Shown: positions 25,066 through 35,824, counted from the first letter of the stretch. The stretch: DNA of 64,000 bases from Zobellia nedashkovskayae (GCF_015330125.1 NZ_JADDXR010000002.1:1178001-1242000), one strand, 5' to 3'. Notes: a model not told the origin generated them from the sequence alone. A program made the numbers and translations.

Positions 25066-26205
25066 TTAATCTTCCAATTCTACCCAAGTATTTCCGTTTT
25101 TATTGGACTCTACTGTAGCCTCAATGAAATTCATACCACGAACACCATCGGTCATGGTTGGATACTCACCACTGTCATATTGCTCTCCTCTTATGGCTTT
25201 CGCCACACCAAGGTAGATATTAGCCATAGAATCAAAAATACCTTCAGGGTGCCCTGGAGGAAGTTTTGTTCCTCCTAAAGATAGTTCACTGTTATACGCA
25301 TGACCTGGTTTGTATATCTGAGTTGGTTTTGTATCACTCATTACATACAGATAGTTAGGATTCTCCTGCTCCCATTTGAAAGCCCCTTTTTCGCCGTAAA
25401 TAGCTATGGCAAGTCCGTTTTCTTCACCTGTAGCAACTTGACTACTTCGGATGATACCTTTTACATGATCACTCATTCTAATAAGAACCGTTCCATCAAC
25501 ATCCATCTGGTTATCTTCATACAAATAGTTGAAGTCGCTCAAAATAGACTTAATTTTTAAACCTGTGGTGTATTCTACCATATTAAAGGCATGCACCCCG
25601 ATATCTCCAATACAAGAACTGATACCAGCCTTTTTAGGATCCAAACGCCAAACTGAAGAACGCTTTTCTTGATCATGAATAATTTCATTGATCCAACCTT
25701 GGTAATACACAGCATCTACTTTATGAATCCTTCCTAGCTCTCCGTTCTTAATCATTTCGCGCATTTGGCGAACCATAGGGTAGCCGGTATACGTATGCGT
25801 TAAGGCAAAAACAGTACCTGCCTTTTCATGAGCCGCTTGTAGTTTTTTAGCTTCTTCCAAGGTGGTAGTCATTGGTTTTTCGCAAATAACGTTAAAACCG
25901 TTTTCCAACAATTTTAAAGCCATTGGAAAGTGAAGAAAGTTAGGTGTAAGAATAGAACATACTTGAATACGTTCATCTTCCGGCAATTTCATTTCTTCTT
26001 CAATCAACGTATCAAAATCCTTGTAGATACGATTTGTAGGCACATCTATTTCTTTGGCAAAAGCCATATTCTGCTCAAAATCTGGGTTGAAAACCGCCCC
26101 AACAATTTGATAGTTATCATTTATATGAGATGCTACACGATGTAGTACACCTATTAGAGAGTCACCACCTCCACCTAAAATTCCGAGTCTGATTTTCTTT
26201 GGCAT
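25066..26205 (-). CDS. Gfo/Idh/MocA-family oxidoreductase
   Basis: A 379-residue NAD(P)-dependent dehydrogenase. The Rossmann region starts RLGILGGGGDSLIGVLHRVA and has NVICEKPMTTTLEEAK (the conserved EKP Lys). The C-terminal GFO domain includes SSCIGDIGVHAFNMVEYTTG. No signal peptide. In keto-sugar pathways such enzymes reduce or oxidise the ring C3. It lies 84 bp downstream of an MFS permease gene on the same strand, probably one transcript with the DinB-like and TIM-barrel genes. Confidence 0.9.
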   Translation of the reverse strand: MPKKIRLGILGGGGDSLIGVLHRVASHINDNYQIVGAVFNPDFEQNMAFAKEIDVPTNRIYKDFDTLIEEEMKLPEDERIQVCSILTPNFLHFPMALKLLENGFNVICEKPMTTTLEEAKKLQAAHEKAGTVFALTHTYTGYPMVRQMREMIKNGELGRIHKVDAVYYQGWINEIIHDQEKRSSVWRLDPKKAGISSCIGDIGVHAFNMVEYTTGLKIKSILSDFNYLYEDNQMDVDGTVLIRMSDHVKGIIRSSQVATGEENGLAIAIYGEKGAFKWEQENPNYLYVMSDTKPTQIYKPGHAYNSELSLGGTKLPPGHPEGIFDSMANIYLGVAKAIRGEQYDSGEYPTMTDGVRGMNFIEATVESNKNGNTWVELED

Positions 26206-26289
26206 TTTGTAAACTTTTTAATTTGTAAAAAACCCATATTGGGACTTTTGTGTTCCTTATTTTTTAAGAGTTTGAATTTAATAAAATAA

Positions 26290-27516
26290 CTATGATTTAT
26301 AGGCTATTTTTTCATTTTTGAACAAAATAACGAACAGTACTAGCACTAAAAATGCAAAAGCGGAAGGATACAACCAAATTATGCTCCAGTCATGTTGTCC
26401 GCCATCAATTAAATAAGCATCGGTAATAGCACCAGCTACCCAAAAACCAATGAGCATACCTATCCCGTAAGTAGCCAAAGTAATCAGACCTTGAGCCGCA
26501 CTTTTATATTTTGCACCTGCTTTACTATCCGTATAAATCTGGCCGGAAACAAAGAAAAAGTCATAACACACACCATGCAAAGCAATTCCCGTCAACAACA
26601 TAAAGACCAGTTCTCCTGTATTTCCATAAGCGAACATTAAGTATCTCAACCCCCAAGCCAACATTGCCGCTACAATAGTCATTTTAAAACCGAAACGTTT
26701 AAAAAAGAACGGTAAGAGTAAAAGAAAAAGGATTTCTGAAATCTGACCAATAGTCATCTTACCTGCCGGGTTTTCAACTCCAATTTCCCCTAAAAACTGA
26801 CCAGCATGTTGGTAATAGAAAGCCAAGGGAATACAAATAAGAACCGAAGCCAAAAAGAAAATAAAGAAATTACGGTCTTTTAAAAGTGCCAATGCATCTA
26901 GTCCTAGAATATCTGCCAACTTTATTTTCTGCGACCTGTCTGCTGTAGGCGGGGTTTTAGGTAAGGTGAAACTAAACACACCCAATATGGCAGATGATAT
27001 TGAGGCCATTAAAAAGGTGTTTCGTAAAAAACCTTCCATAATACCATCTTGAGAATCCCAATTAAAATAGCTAATAAGCAATCCTGCGGTTATCCATCCA
27101 ATAGTACCAAAAACACGCACAAGAGAGAATTCTTTGGCCGGGTCTTTCATTTGATTGAAAGAAACCGAATTAACCAAAGCCAAAGTAGACATATACATAA
27201 TCATATAAGCCAACAGAAATGGGAAAAATCCCGAGAAATCTGTTGCTTGGTACATGGCATACATTAACGCAGCGCCTATTAAGTGTAGCACACCTAAAAT
27301 ACGTTCTGCGTTAAAATACCTGTCGGCAATAAGACCAATAATAAAGGGCGCTAAAATAGCGCCCCATGATTGTGTTGAATACGCTAAAGCTATTTCACTT
27401 CCCGTAGAACCTAGCGTATTAGGGAGATATATACCCAAGGTAACGAACCAACCGCCCCAGATAAAGAATTCCAAAAACATCATTATTGAAAGCTGTGCTT
27501 TGATCTTTATGGTCAT
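26290..27516 (-). CDS. MFS permease, nucleoside:H+ symporter-like
   Basis: A 408-residue inner-membrane protein with about 12 transmembrane helices. The N-terminus QLSIMMFLEFFIWGGWFVTL and the segments SWGAILAPFIIGLIADRYF and GVCYDFFFVSGQIYTD match the nucleoside permease-like MFS branch, which in Bacteroidetes sugar clusters often carries sugar derivatives rather than nucleosides. It ends 84 bp before the Gfo/Idh gene and likely imports the cluster's substrate. Confidence 0.88.
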   Translation of the reverse strand: MTIKIKAQLSIMMFLEFFIWGGWFVTLGIYLPNTLGSTGSEIALAYSTQSWGAILAPFIIGLIADRYFNAERILGVLHLIGAALMYAMYQATDFSGFFPFLLAYMIMYMSTLALVNSVSFNQMKDPAKEFSLVRVFGTIGWITAGLLISYFNWDSQDGIMEGFLRNTFLMASISSAILGVFSFTLPKTPPTADRSQKIKLADILGLDALALLKDRNFFIFFLASVLICIPLAFYYQHAGQFLGEIGVENPAGKMTIGQISEILFLLLLPFFFKRFGFKMTIVAAMLAWGLRYLMFAYGNTGELVFMLLTGIALHGVCYDFFFVSGQIYTDSKAGAKYKSAAQGLITLATYGIGMLIGFWVAGAITDAYLIDGGQHDWSIIWLYPSAFAFLVLVLFVILFKNEKIAYKS

Positions 27517-27527
27517 TGATAAGCGTG

Positions 27528-27968
27528 CTAATGTTTGTACGTAATGTAATTTGTTCGAAGTGATTCCAAACCATTTGCCGCAAAATCGACATCAATTAGG
27601 GCTCTATAGTGAGTGGACTCGTTTATAATATGAAAAAGCATGTCCTGCATGGTATGAATTAACAATTTGTCCTCATTGTTTTCATAATCTATTCGCTTAT
27701 CAAAATCTTCGGCTTCAGAGGTAATATCAAATGAATTACGTTGATTTTCATAGTGAATATCACCCCAAGTGCTTACCTCATGTAATTGGCCTAGTTTATA
27801 TTGAGGTTTTCGTTTGGAAATATGCTCATTATAAATATGGTGAATATTCAACATTTCAGAAAATAGCGCAACACTTTTCTCCGGCATAACATTGAGTGCA
27901 CTAGCCTCAATAATTTTTTTGTTGCAATAGAAATTATAGTCGAACAGCTGATTGAATAATACTTTCAC
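27528..27968 (-). CDS. DinB-like four-helix protein
   Basis: A 146-residue protein with a four-helix-bundle pattern. Candidate metal ligands are in MLNIHHIYNEHIS and the C-terminal HIINESTHYRALID; this HxxxH layout is that of the DinB/YfiT metal-dependent family, whose members include thiol transferases. It is 11 bp from the MFS gene and 21 bp from the TIM-barrel gene, so it sits inside the sugar operon. Its substrate is unknown. Confidence 0.75.
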   Translation of the reverse strand: MKVLFNQLFDYNFYCNKKIIEASALNVMPEKSVALFSEMLNIHHIYNEHISKRKPQYKLGQLHEVSTWGDIHYENQRNSFDITSEAEDFDKRIDYENNEDKLLIHTMQDMLFHIINESTHYRALIDVDFAANGLESLRTNYITYKH

Positions 27969-27989
27969 GGCAACAGATATTAATAAGGT

Positions 27990-28985
27990 TTAGCTAATTT
28001 CTTTTGATGCTTTTAGCAACAATTCTCTGGTGGCAATGATTCCATCTTCCTCTCCAATTTTATTGCCTTCATATTCCACTCCAACAAAACCTGTATATCC
28101 ATGGTCTTTTACCATCTGAAGCATTTTTACATAATCAATTTCAGTTTCGTTACCCTCAGCATCAAAATCGTGTGTTTTAGCACTTACTGCTTTAGCATAA
28201 GGCATCAATTCTTTTACACCTTTATATTTGTCGTACATAACCTCACACTCACGACTATCCTTTTTACGGGTAATACAGAAATTTCCAAAATCGGGTAGCG
28301 TTCCACAATTGTCCAGTGCTACTGCTTTCATGACTTCGGCATGAAGAGCTCCGTTAGAAGATAGTCCACCGTGGTTTTCTACAAGAATATTAATGTTTTT
28401 TCCTTTTGCATAAGCGCACAGTTTTGTAAGACCATCTATGGAATTCTTTTTCCATTCTTCGGGATCATTGCTCCCACTCAAGTTGACACGAATGGAGTGA
28501 CATCCCATTGCTGCTGCTGCATCAACCCATTTCTTGTGTTTTTCTACAGTCTCATTTCTCTCTTTTTCATCACTCACAGCAAGATTTCCCTGACCATCGA
28601 TCATGATCAAAACATTTTCCATACCGTGCTTTTTAGCCTCGGCATTAGATTTCTCTACAAAAGCTGCCATTGCTTCTTCAGAATATCCAGCATCTTCTAA
28701 TTCAGGATTGTACAATTGACTTACATATTCTAAACCTGAAAAGCCCCAATTCTTTGCTTTCTCTGCAAATGTGAAAGGATCAACACCATCTTCTCTAATC
28801 ATTCTATGGATAGACCATTGAGCTAGAGACAATTTAAAGAAAGGTTCTATGACCGTTTCTGCTCCTTCTGAAGTAGCATCAATTACTTTTTCTCCCTTTT
28901 TTGTCTCCTTACATGCAGCGAATCCTAAGATTGAAAATGCTAAACCGGCTTGAGAACTGTTTCTTATAAAGTTTCTTCTTTTCAT
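27990..28985 (-). CDS. Exported TIM-barrel sugar isomerase/lyase-like protein
   Basis: A 331-residue protein with a twin-arginine start MKRRNFIRNSSQAGLAFSIL and a lipobox-like FAAC, so probably a Tat-exported lipoprotein. The mature part is a xylose-isomerase-like TIM barrel (SIHRMI; NILVENHGGLSSNG; GTLPDFGNFCIT; YTGFVGVEYEGNKIG). It is first in a minus-strand operon with DinB-like, MFS and Gfo/Idh genes, and divergent from the second GMC oxidoreductase. A role in keto-sugar elimination or isomerisation in the periplasm is inferred. Confidence 0.87.
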   Translation of the reverse strand: MKRRNFIRNSSQAGLAFSILGFAACKETKKGEKVIDATSEGAETVIEPFFKLSLAQWSIHRMIREDGVDPFTFAEKAKNWGFSGLEYVSQLYNPELEDAGYSEEAMAAFVEKSNAEAKKHGMENVLIMIDGQGNLAVSDEKERNETVEKHKKWVDAAAAMGCHSIRVNLSGSNDPEEWKKNSIDGLTKLCAYAKGKNINILVENHGGLSSNGALHAEVMKAVALDNCGTLPDFGNFCITRKKDSRECEVMYDKYKGVKELMPYAKAVSAKTHDFDAEGNETEIDYVKMLQMVKDHGYTGFVGVEYEGNKIGEEDGIIATRELLLKASKEIS

Positions 28986-29125
28986 TATTCGTGATTAGTT
29001 TATTGAAATTTAAGGATTTGGAGGTAGATTACTCTTAAATATGCCACCTTAACAAGATGTATAGCGATTAAATGTAGAAAATTAATTTAATATTTAATAA
29101 ATTTAGGGACTAAACAATTTTGTAC

Positions 29126-30838
29126 ATGAGCAAATTTTATTACAACGAAGAGCAGGAGTCTTACGATGCGATTGTGGTAGGAACAGGTATAAGTGGAGGC
29201 TGGGCAGCAAAAGAGCTGTGTGAAGCCGGACTAAAAACCTTGGTACTGGAGCGCGGACGTATGGTGACGCACATCGAAGATTATGAAACTGCGAACATGG
29301 ACCCTTGGGACTTCCCTAATGCAGGAAAGCCAACAAAAGAGGACATCGCAAAACAGGAAAAACAAAACCGAACGGGTTATACGACCAATGCTGCCAGTAA
29401 GATGTGGTTCGTGAACGATCTAAAACACCCCTATAATGAAATTCAACGTTTCGATTGGATGCGAGGCTACCATGTAGGTGGGCGTTCATTACAGTGGGGG
29501 CGTCAGAGTTACCGCTGGAGCGACATTGATTTTGGAGCAAATAAAAAAGACGGTATCGCCGTAGATTGGCCGGTACGTTATAAAGATATTGAACCTTGGT
29601 ATGCAAAAGTTGAGGACTTTATTGGTGTTAGTGGCGAAGCGTTAGACCTTCCACAATTACCGGATAGTAACTTTTTACCACAAATGGATTTAAACTGTGT
29701 TGAAGAACACTTTAAAGCCAAGGTAGGTGAAGAGTTTGATGGCCGTGCTGTAACTGTTGGTAGAGTTGCCCATATTACCGGCACTAAAAACTTTGACGGT
29801 CGTACAAAATGTCAATACAGAAACAGATGTATTAGAGGGTGTCCTTTTGGAGGATATTTCAGTAGCCTTTCTTCTACGTTGCCTGCAGCAGAAGCTACCG
29901 GAAACATGACATTACGCCCAGATTCTATTGTTCATGAAGTTATTTATGACCCAGAAACAAAATTAGCTACCGGTGTTAAGGTTATAGATAGAGTTACTAA
30001 AGAAGCTCATGAGTTTAAAGCAAAGGTTATTTTCCTTTGTGCTTCATCCATAGCTTCTACTTCTATATTAATGCAATCAAAATCCGACGAATTTCCTAAT
30101 GGTATGGGTAATGCTTCTGACCAATTGGGTCGTAACATTATGGATCACCATTTAGGTGTAGGTGCTTCTGGTAAATTTGATGGTTTTGATGATAAATACT
30201 ATAAAGGTAGAAGACCTAATGGTGTTTACATTCCAAGATTTAGGAATATTGGCGGTGATACCGAAAGAAAAGACTACAAGCGTGGCTTTGGTTACCAAGG
30301 TGGTGCAAGTAGAGGAGACTGGGAAGATTTAGTTGCCGAACTATCTTACGGAAAAGAATTAAAAGATGCCGTTTTAAAACCAGGCGGATGGACTATTGGT
30401 ATTGGTGGATTTGGTGAGGTACTTCCTTACGAAGACAACCGAATGACCCTTGACTATGAAAAATTAGATGATTGGGGATTACCTACCATTACATTTGATG
30501 CTGGCTTCAAAGAAAACGAATTAAATATGCGTAAGGACATGATGCAATCTGCCATAGACATGCTTGAAAAAGCTGGTGTGAAAGATGTTAAAGGTCACGA
30601 TCGCGAAACTGGCTTAGGTCTGGGCATACACGAAATGGGTACTGCCCGTATGGGTAGAGACAGAAAAACATCTGTATTAAATGGCAACAACCAAGTACAT
30701 GATGTTCCTAACGTTTACGTAACCGATGGTTCATTTATGACTTCTGCAAGTTGTGTAAACCCATCATTAACCTATATGGCATTTACAGCAAGGGCTGCAG
30801 ATCATGCTGTAAAACAACTTAAAAAAGGAAACATATAA
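29126..30838 (+). CDS. GMC-family FAD oxidoreductase, paralogue 2 (large subunit)
   Basis: About 570 residues from ATG 29126; an upstream TTG at 29120 would add two residues. FAD motif YDAIVVGTGISGGWAAKELC, VGGRSLQWGRQSYRWSDIDF, cysteine-containing CQYRNRCIRGCPFGGYFSS and C-terminal TDGSFMTSASCVNPSLTYM. It overlaps by one base with the subunit-3-like gene, so the two are translationally coupled. The pair resembles glucoside 3-dehydrogenases in which the small subunit carries the Tat signal and brings the folded flavoprotein across the membrane. Confidence 0.92.
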   Translation: MSKFYYNEEQESYDAIVVGTGISGGWAAKELCEAGLKTLVLERGRMVTHIEDYETANMDPWDFPNAGKPTKEDIAKQEKQNRTGYTTNAASKMWFVNDLKHPYNEIQRFDWMRGYHVGGRSLQWGRQSYRWSDIDFGANKKDGIAVDWPVRYKDIEPWYAKVEDFIGVSGEALDLPQLPDSNFLPQMDLNCVEEHFKAKVGEEFDGRAVTVGRVAHITGTKNFDGRTKCQYRNRCIRGCPFGGYFSSLSSTLPAAEATGNMTLRPDSIVHEVIYDPETKLATGVKVIDRVTKEAHEFKAKVIFLCASSIASTSILMQSKSDEFPNGMGNASDQLGRNIMDHHLGVGASGKFDGFDDKYYKGRRPNGVYIPRFRNIGGDTERKDYKRGFGYQGGASRGDWEDLVAELSYGKELKDAVLKPGGWTIGIGGFGEVLPYEDNRMTLDYEKLDDWGLPTITFDAGFKENELNMRKDMMQSAIDMLEKAGVKDVKGHDRETGLGLGIHEMGTARMGRDRKTSVLNGNNQVHDVPNVYVTDGSFMTSASCVNPSLTYMAFTARAADHAVKQLKKGNI

Positions 30839-31485
30839 TGGATAGAAGAAAAGCACTCAAGAATATGGGTATGGCGTTGGGTTACACCGTTGCCACCCCA
30901 ACTTTGCTAAGTATTGTTCAAAGTTGTAAAAATGAGACCGTACTAGAATGGACTCCTGAGTTTTTTACTAAGGACCAAGGAGCGGTATTGACAAAATTGG
31001 TAGATATTATTCTTCCAAAAACAGATACCCCTTCTGCTTCTGAAACGCAAGTAAACATTTTCATTGATCGCTTTGCTGATCAGGTAATGGAAAAGGAACA
31101 ACAAGATTTCTTTAAAATGTCTATGGATCGGTTTATTGAAAAAGCGTTGAAAGATGTTGGCAAAGAGAAAGCTGCTGATTTAACTCCTGAAGAATTGGAA
31201 CCTGTTCTTGCTGCTGCTCTAAAGGTGACGAAAGAAGACCAGGTGACAAATAATTTAGCTGTCAAACAATATAATGAGGCGATAGCCGAAGGAAAAGAAG
31301 CCCTTCTTGATGATGGTATTGCTCGTTTTGCTTTTGCAAACAACTTAAGAGGAATGACAATTTGGGGTTACAAAACCTCTGAATATGTTGGCGAAAAAGT
31401 TTTAGCCTACCTGCCTATTCCTGGTGAATATATTGCTTGTGCAGACACACAAGAATTGACTGGCGGAAAAGCTTGGTCACTCTAA
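30838..31485 (+). CDS. Gluconate 2-dehydrogenase subunit 3-like partner
   Basis: A 215-residue protein with a Tat-like start MDRRKALKNMGMALGYTVA and an early Cys (IVQSCKN) suitable as a lipobox. The body WTPEFFTKDQGAVLTKLVDI, ILPKTDTPSASE matches the gluconate_2-dh3 family. It overlaps the GMC gene (ATG/TAATG) and probably chaperones and anchors it. A terminator follows. Confidence 0.9.
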   Translation: MDRRKALKNMGMALGYTVATPTLLSIVQSCKNETVLEWTPEFFTKDQGAVLTKLVDIILPKTDTPSASETQVNIFIDRFADQVMEKEQQDFFKMSMDRFIEKALKDVGKEKAADLTPEELEPVLAAALKVTKEDQVTNNLAVKQYNEAIAEGKEALLDDGIARFAFANNLRGMTIWGYKTSEYVGEKVLAYLPIPGEYIACADTQELTGGKAWSL

Positions 31486-31506
31486 CATAACAACAATAGT
31501 ATTTAG

Positions 31507-31551
31507 AAAAAGAGCCGTTGGTAAATTACTATTTACTTGCGGCTCTTTTTT
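31507..31551 (+). terminator. Terminator after the GMC/subunit 3 pair
   Basis: The stem AGAGCCG / CGGCTCT with an inner GTAAAT / ATTTAC pairing, flanked by A and T runs. Confidence 0.8.
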
Positions 31552-31585
31552 ATTTTTTTATTACACTCTCAACCCTATACACAAA

Positions 31586-32503
31586 ATGAAAAGAAGAAAT
31601 TTTATTCAAAAAACAGCATTGACAGGTGGTGCTATTTCTTTGGGGGGCAATTTTGCCTATTCCAATTTAACCGGCAACCCATTAAAATCACATAAATTCA
31701 ATCTTAACTATGCTCCGCATTTGGGTATGTTCAAAGAATTGGCCGGCGATGACCCCATTGACCAAATTAACTTTATGGCAGACCAAGGTTTTACTGCATT
31801 TGAAGATAATGGCATGATGAAGCGCGATGTTGCCCTGCAGACCAAAATGGGAGAAACTCTTGCAAAAAGAGGTATGACCATGGGTGTTTTTGTTGTAGAC
31901 AAAGGCGGTAATATGAAAAATACACTGGCTGCTGGAAAACAAGAGTACATTGATATTTTTTTAGATGGATGTAGAAGAGCTGTGGAAACAGCAAAACGTG
32001 TGAATGCTAAATGGATGACCGTTGTACCTGGTGGCTTTGAAAGAAAACTACCCATAGGCGTACAAGACGGTAATGTCATTGAAGCCTTAAAAAGAGGTGC
32101 CGAAATATTGGAGCCACATGGCCTGACCATGGTATTGGAACCCCTTTCAGATTCTCCTGACCTTTATCTACAGAATTCAGACCAAACCTATATGATCTGC
32201 AAAGGTGTTGACAGTCCTTCATGCAAGATATTGTTTGACATCTACCATATGCAAAAAACAGAAGGACATTTAATTCATAACATGGAGCTTACTTGGGATG
32301 AAATAGCCTATATCCAAATTGGAGATAACCCTGGAAGAAAAGAGCCTACTACGGGAGAAATAAATTACAAAAACGTATTTAAATGGATACATGAAAAAGG
32401 ATATAATGGCGTACTTGGTATGGAACACGGCAATTCTAAAGATGGCAAAGCTGGTGAGCAAGCCGTAATAGATGCGTACATACAAGAAGATTCTTTTCTA
32501 TAA
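31586..32503 (+). CDS. Exported hydroxypyruvate isomerase-like TIM barrel
   Basis: A 305-residue protein with a Tat-type signal (MKRRNFIQKTALTGGAISLG). The barrel shows LTMVLEPLSDSPD, CKILFDIYHMQKTEGHLIHN and IAYIQIGDNPGRKEPTTGEI, typical of the hydroxypyruvate isomerase branch (Glu/Asp/His metal site). It is the third TIM-barrel protein of the cluster and the second with a Tat signal. It lies 100 bp after the GMC pair, behind a terminator, so it may have its own promoter. Confidence 0.88.
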   Translation: MKRRNFIQKTALTGGAISLGGNFAYSNLTGNPLKSHKFNLNYAPHLGMFKELAGDDPIDQINFMADQGFTAFEDNGMMKRDVALQTKMGETLAKRGMTMGVFVVDKGGNMKNTLAAGKQEYIDIFLDGCRRAVETAKRVNAKWMTVVPGGFERKLPIGVQDGNVIEALKRGAEILEPHGLTMVLEPLSDSPDLYLQNSDQTYMICKGVDSPSCKILFDIYHMQKTEGHLIHNMELTWDEIAYIQIGDNPGRKEPTTGEINYKNVFKWIHEKGYNGVLGMEHGNSKDGKAGEQAVIDAYIQEDSFL

Positions 32504-32520
32504 TAGTGAACATTTATGCT

Positions 32521-32564
32521 TAATCAGCCTCTACATTCAATTGAAAGTAGAGGCTGATTTTTTT
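32521..32564 (+). terminator. Terminator at the end of the sugar cluster
   Basis: The stem AATCAGCCTCTAC / GTAGAGGCTGATT with a 12-nt loop followed by seven T. Confidence 0.9.
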
Positions 32565-33031
32565 ACATACATGTGTATTTCAAGGGCAAAGTGATGCGTT
32601 TCATCGAAGCCGTGATGCGAATAATGCATTATAACGAGTTTTTTGACCTTTTTCGACGTTCTACATACTACAGGAATAAGATTGCATCTAACAGAGCCGT
32701 TGTTATTATATGAACTCATATATATACCTACTTATCAGTTACACGGCACTAATGCTAATCTCAAAACTAGCGTTTAACTATTTCAAGCGAAAAGGTTTAA
32801 AAAGCCAATTGGAATAGTTGAAATTCAACCGTGACTACGAATAAAGAATAATACATTGCATATCTTTTGCTAAGCCAAAACTATTGCAGTTTCGTCAGAA
32901 AAGGGATGAAACCCTTTAATAGAGAACATTTTTCTTAAAGTTCTCTCAAAATTTATCTTTTTCTACATTTTCACGTAATCTATACAGCCCTATTACTACG
33001 TATATTATATACAATCATTTATTGGGGCACA
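32565..33031. other. Intergenic stretch without a clear gene
   Basis: Only short frames that look random. Two small hairpins occur, AAAGGG/CCCTTT and AGAGAAC/GTTCTCT (32921-32947). I see no RNA gene or transposon end here. Confidence 0.4.
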
Positions 33032-33115
33032 ATGGATAAGTACATCATCATATTAATCGTATATATTGCTGCGTATATTTTCTCAGCAGTAGCAAGACCA
33101 TATTTAGAGAAATAA
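33032..33115 (+). CDS. 27-aa single-span membrane peptide
   Basis: ATG GAT AAG at 33032, stop TAA at 33113-33115. The peptide begins MDKY, then IIILIVYIAAYIFSAVA as one transmembrane helix, ending RPYLEK. GGGGC sits just upstream of the start. Isolated in an intergenic region, it fits the pattern of small membrane proteins, but a chance ORF cannot be excluded. Confidence 0.4.
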   Translation: MDKYIIILIVYIAAYIFSAVARPYLEK

Positions 33116-33281
33116 CAATTTCTCTTTAGAATTTAGTACTATCCTCTTGGGTAATGTTTGACTATACGCCATTGTGTAAACGTTTTTCACTTCTACCGGT
33201 TCTTCCTTAAATCTATTTAGTTTTATTTTTACACGAAATTCCAATACTACATCCAATTGAAATTCATTGAATTAAAGGCAT

Positions 33282-33315
33282 AAAAAAAATCCTGACTCTA
33301 GAGTCAGGATTTTTA
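33282..33315 (-). terminator. Terminator of nrdA
   Basis: A perfectly palindromic 24-bp core, AATCCTGACTC and its complement around TA, with flanking A and T runs, lies 23 bp after the nrdA stop. Confidence 0.85.
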
Positions 33316-33337
33316 CTTTATATTCAAATCTTTCTAA

Positions 33338-35824
33338 TTAAGAGCCACACATCAAGCAATCATCGTCTGCTTCGCCTTCTTTGGCCCTAGCAATCATTTC
33401 TTTCATTTCTTCCGGGGTCATGGGTTGAATGTCCGATTCAACCTGTGGCGTTGTTGAAGTTGTATTTACTTCCATTGCTACTGCTGCTTCTAGCGGTGGT
33501 GTAGTTGCTGCTGCTTCGGCTTCCGCAGCTACACTAACTGGTGCGGCATTTTTCTTGCTATTGTCTAATGTAAATTTAATAGCATCTACAGCCGCTTTGG
33601 TACGTAGATAATACATGCCCGTCTTTAGGCCGCTTTTCCATGCGTAAAAGTGCATTGATGTTAGCTTGGAGTAGTTTGCATTTTCCATGAACAAATTCAA
33701 AGACTGACTTTGGTCAATGAAATACCCTCTTTGACGGCTCATGTCAATAATATCTTTCATGCTGAGCTCCCAAACCGTTTTGTACAAATCACGAATGTCT
33801 TGAGGAATAGTTTCTATATGCTGAATAGAACCATTGGCTCTCATTAGATCTTGCTTCATATTCTCATTCCAAAGACCTAAATCTACTAAGTCTTCCAAAA
33901 GGTGCTTGTTCACTACAATAAACTCGCCAGAAAGCACTCTTCTGGTGTATATGTTGGAGGTATACGGCTCAAAACATTCATTGTTGCCCAAAATTTGGGA
34001 AGTAGAAGCCGTTGGCATTGGCGCTACTAAAAGTGAGTTGCGAACACCATTTTTCTTAACTTCCTTACGAAGTTTGGCCCAATCCCATCTTCCTGATAAT
34101 TCTTCATCTTTAATACCCCAAAGATTAAACTGAAAATCTCCTTCAGATATGGGTGACCCGTCAAAAGTAGAATACGCCCCTTCTTCTTTGGCCATTTCCA
34201 TAGAAGCGGTTACAGCTGCAAAATAAAGTGTTTCAAAAATCTCTTGATTTAATTTTTTAGCTCCTTCACTAGTAAAAGGCAATCTTAATAAGATAAACAC
34301 ATCTGCAAGCCCTTGTACCCCAAGACCAATTGGTCTGTGGCGCATGTTAGAATTTTTAGCTTCTATTACAGGATAATAATTTCTATCTATTACACGGTTT
34401 AAATTTCTAGTTACCCTTTTTGTTACTTTAAACAATTCTTTGTGATCAAAGCTTTTGTTCTTAATGAACATTGGCAATGCAATAGATGCCAAGTTACATA
34501 CCGCTACCTCATCTGGAGAGGTATATTCCATAATTTCGGTACATAAGTTGGATGAACGAATGGTGCCTAAATTTTTCTGGTTACTCTTACGGTTAGCGGC
34601 ATCTTTGTACAACATGTAAGGCGTACCGGTCTCTATTTGAGACTCTAATATTTTTTCCCAAAGCTCACGGGCCTTTACGGTTTTTCTTCCTTTTCCTTCG
34701 GTTTCGTATTTGATGTAAAGTTCTTCAAATTCTTCACTATGTCGTGTAAACAACCCTGGGCATTCGTTAGGACACATCAACGTCCAATCTTCATTAGCCT
34801 CTACTCTTCTCATGAACAAATCAGAAATCCACATGGCATAGAAAAGATCACGTGCACGCATTTCTTCTTTACCGTGGTTCTTTTTTAAATCTAAGAACGC
34901 ATAGATATCTGCATGCCATGGTTCCATATAAATAGCAAAGCTACCTTTACGTTTCCCGCCACCTTGATCTACATAACGTGCGGTATCATTAAACACCTGA
35001 AGCATTGGCACAATACCATTAGATGTTCCGTTTGTACCGGCTATATAAGACCCTGTAGCACGTATGTTGTGAATGGACAAGCCAATACCGCCCGCAGACT
35101 GTGAAATTTTTGCAGTTTGCTTTAACGTATCATAAATACCGTCTATACTATCATCTTTCATTGCTAATAAGAAGCAAGAAGACATTTGTGGTTTTGGCGT
35201 ACCAGAGTTAAAAAGTGTAGGTGTAGCATGTGTAAAATATTTTTTGGACATCAGCTCATATGTCTCAATAGCCGAGTCTAAATCATTTAGATGAATCCCT
35301 ACAGAAACTCGCATAAGCATGTGTTGCGGACGCTCAGCAATCTTACCGTTAAGTTTTAGTAAATAAGACCGTTCTAAAGTTTTAAAGCCAAAATAGTCAT
35401 ATCCAAAATCTCTATTATAGATAATGGTTGAATCTAGTCTTTCCGCATTTTCAGAAATTACTTTAAAAACCTCATCAGATAATAAAGGTGCCTTTTTATT
35501 TGTACGTGGGTTTACATACAGATAAAGGTCTTTCATAGTCTCAGAAAACGACTTCTTTGTATTTTTATGTAGGTTTGAAACCGAGATACGGGCTGCTAAC
35601 TTAGCATAATCTGGATGTGTTGTAGTCATTGTGGCCGCAATTTCTGCAGCCAAATTATCTAGTTCAGATGTTGTTACACCATCATAAAGCCCCTCTATAA
35701 CACGCATAGCAACCTTTAAGGGATCTACTAAACCGTTAAGACCATAACACAATTTTCTTACTCGGGCTGTGATCTTATCGAACATGACCACTTCTTTTCT
35801 GCCGTCTCTTTTAACTACAAACAT
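33338..35824 (-). CDS. nrdA: Class Ia ribonucleoside-diphosphate reductase alpha subunit
   Basis: An 828-residue protein that reduces ribonucleoside diphosphates. An N-terminal ATP-cone ([20 protein letters not shown]) is followed by the catalytic barrel with [26 protein letters not shown] and the [20 protein letters not shown] loop, then the radical-transfer tyrosines and the C-terminal redox pair CLMC. A low-complexity Ala/Glu-rich linker precedes the tail. It overlaps no gene and lies 118 bp downstream of nrdB on the same strand. Confidence 0.95.
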   Translation of the reverse strand: MFVVKRDGRKEVVMFDKITARVRKLCYGLNGLVDPLKVAMRVIEGLYDGVTTSELDNLAAEIAATMTTTHPDYAKLAARISVSNLHKNTKKSFSETMKDLYLYVNPRTNKKAPLLSDEVFKVISENAERLDSTIIYNRDFGYDYFGFKTLERSYLLKLNGKIAERPQHMLMRVSVGIHLNDLDSAIETYELMSKKYFTHATPTLFNSGTPKPQMSSCFLLAMKDDSIDGIYDTLKQTAKISQSAGGIGLSIHNIRATGSYIAGTNGTSNGIVPMLQVFNDTARYVDQGGGKRKGSFAIYMEPWHADIYAFLDLKKNHGKEEMRARDLFYAMWISDLFMRRVEANEDWTLMCPNECPGLFTRHSEEFEELYIKYETEGKGRKTVKARELWEKILESQIETGTPYMLYKDAANRKSNQKNLGTIRSSNLCTEIMEYTSPDEVAVCNLASIALPMFIKNKSFDHKELFKVTKRVTRNLNRVIDRNYYPVIEAKNSNMRHRPIGLGVQGLADVFILLRLPFTSEGAKKLNQEIFETLYFAAVTASMEMAKEEGAYSTFDGSPISEGDFQFNLWGIKDEELSGRWDWAKLRKEVKKNGVRNSLLVAPMPTASTSQILGNNECFEPYTSNIYTRRVLSGEFIVVNKHLLEDLVDLGLWNENMKQDLMRANGSIQHIETIPQDIRDLYKTVWELSMKDIIDMSRQRGYFIDQSQSLNLFMENANYSKLTSMHFYAWKSGLKTGMYYLRTKAAVDAIKFTLDNSKKNAAPVSVAAEAEAAATTPPLEAAVAMEVNTTSTTPQVESDIQPMTPEEMKEMIARAKEGEADDDCLMCGS

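Noticed and set aside
32537-32719. 60-codon minus-strand ORF between the sugar cluster and nrdA
   Set aside because: It overlaps the terminator of the preceding gene and its translation shows no signal, helix or family pattern.
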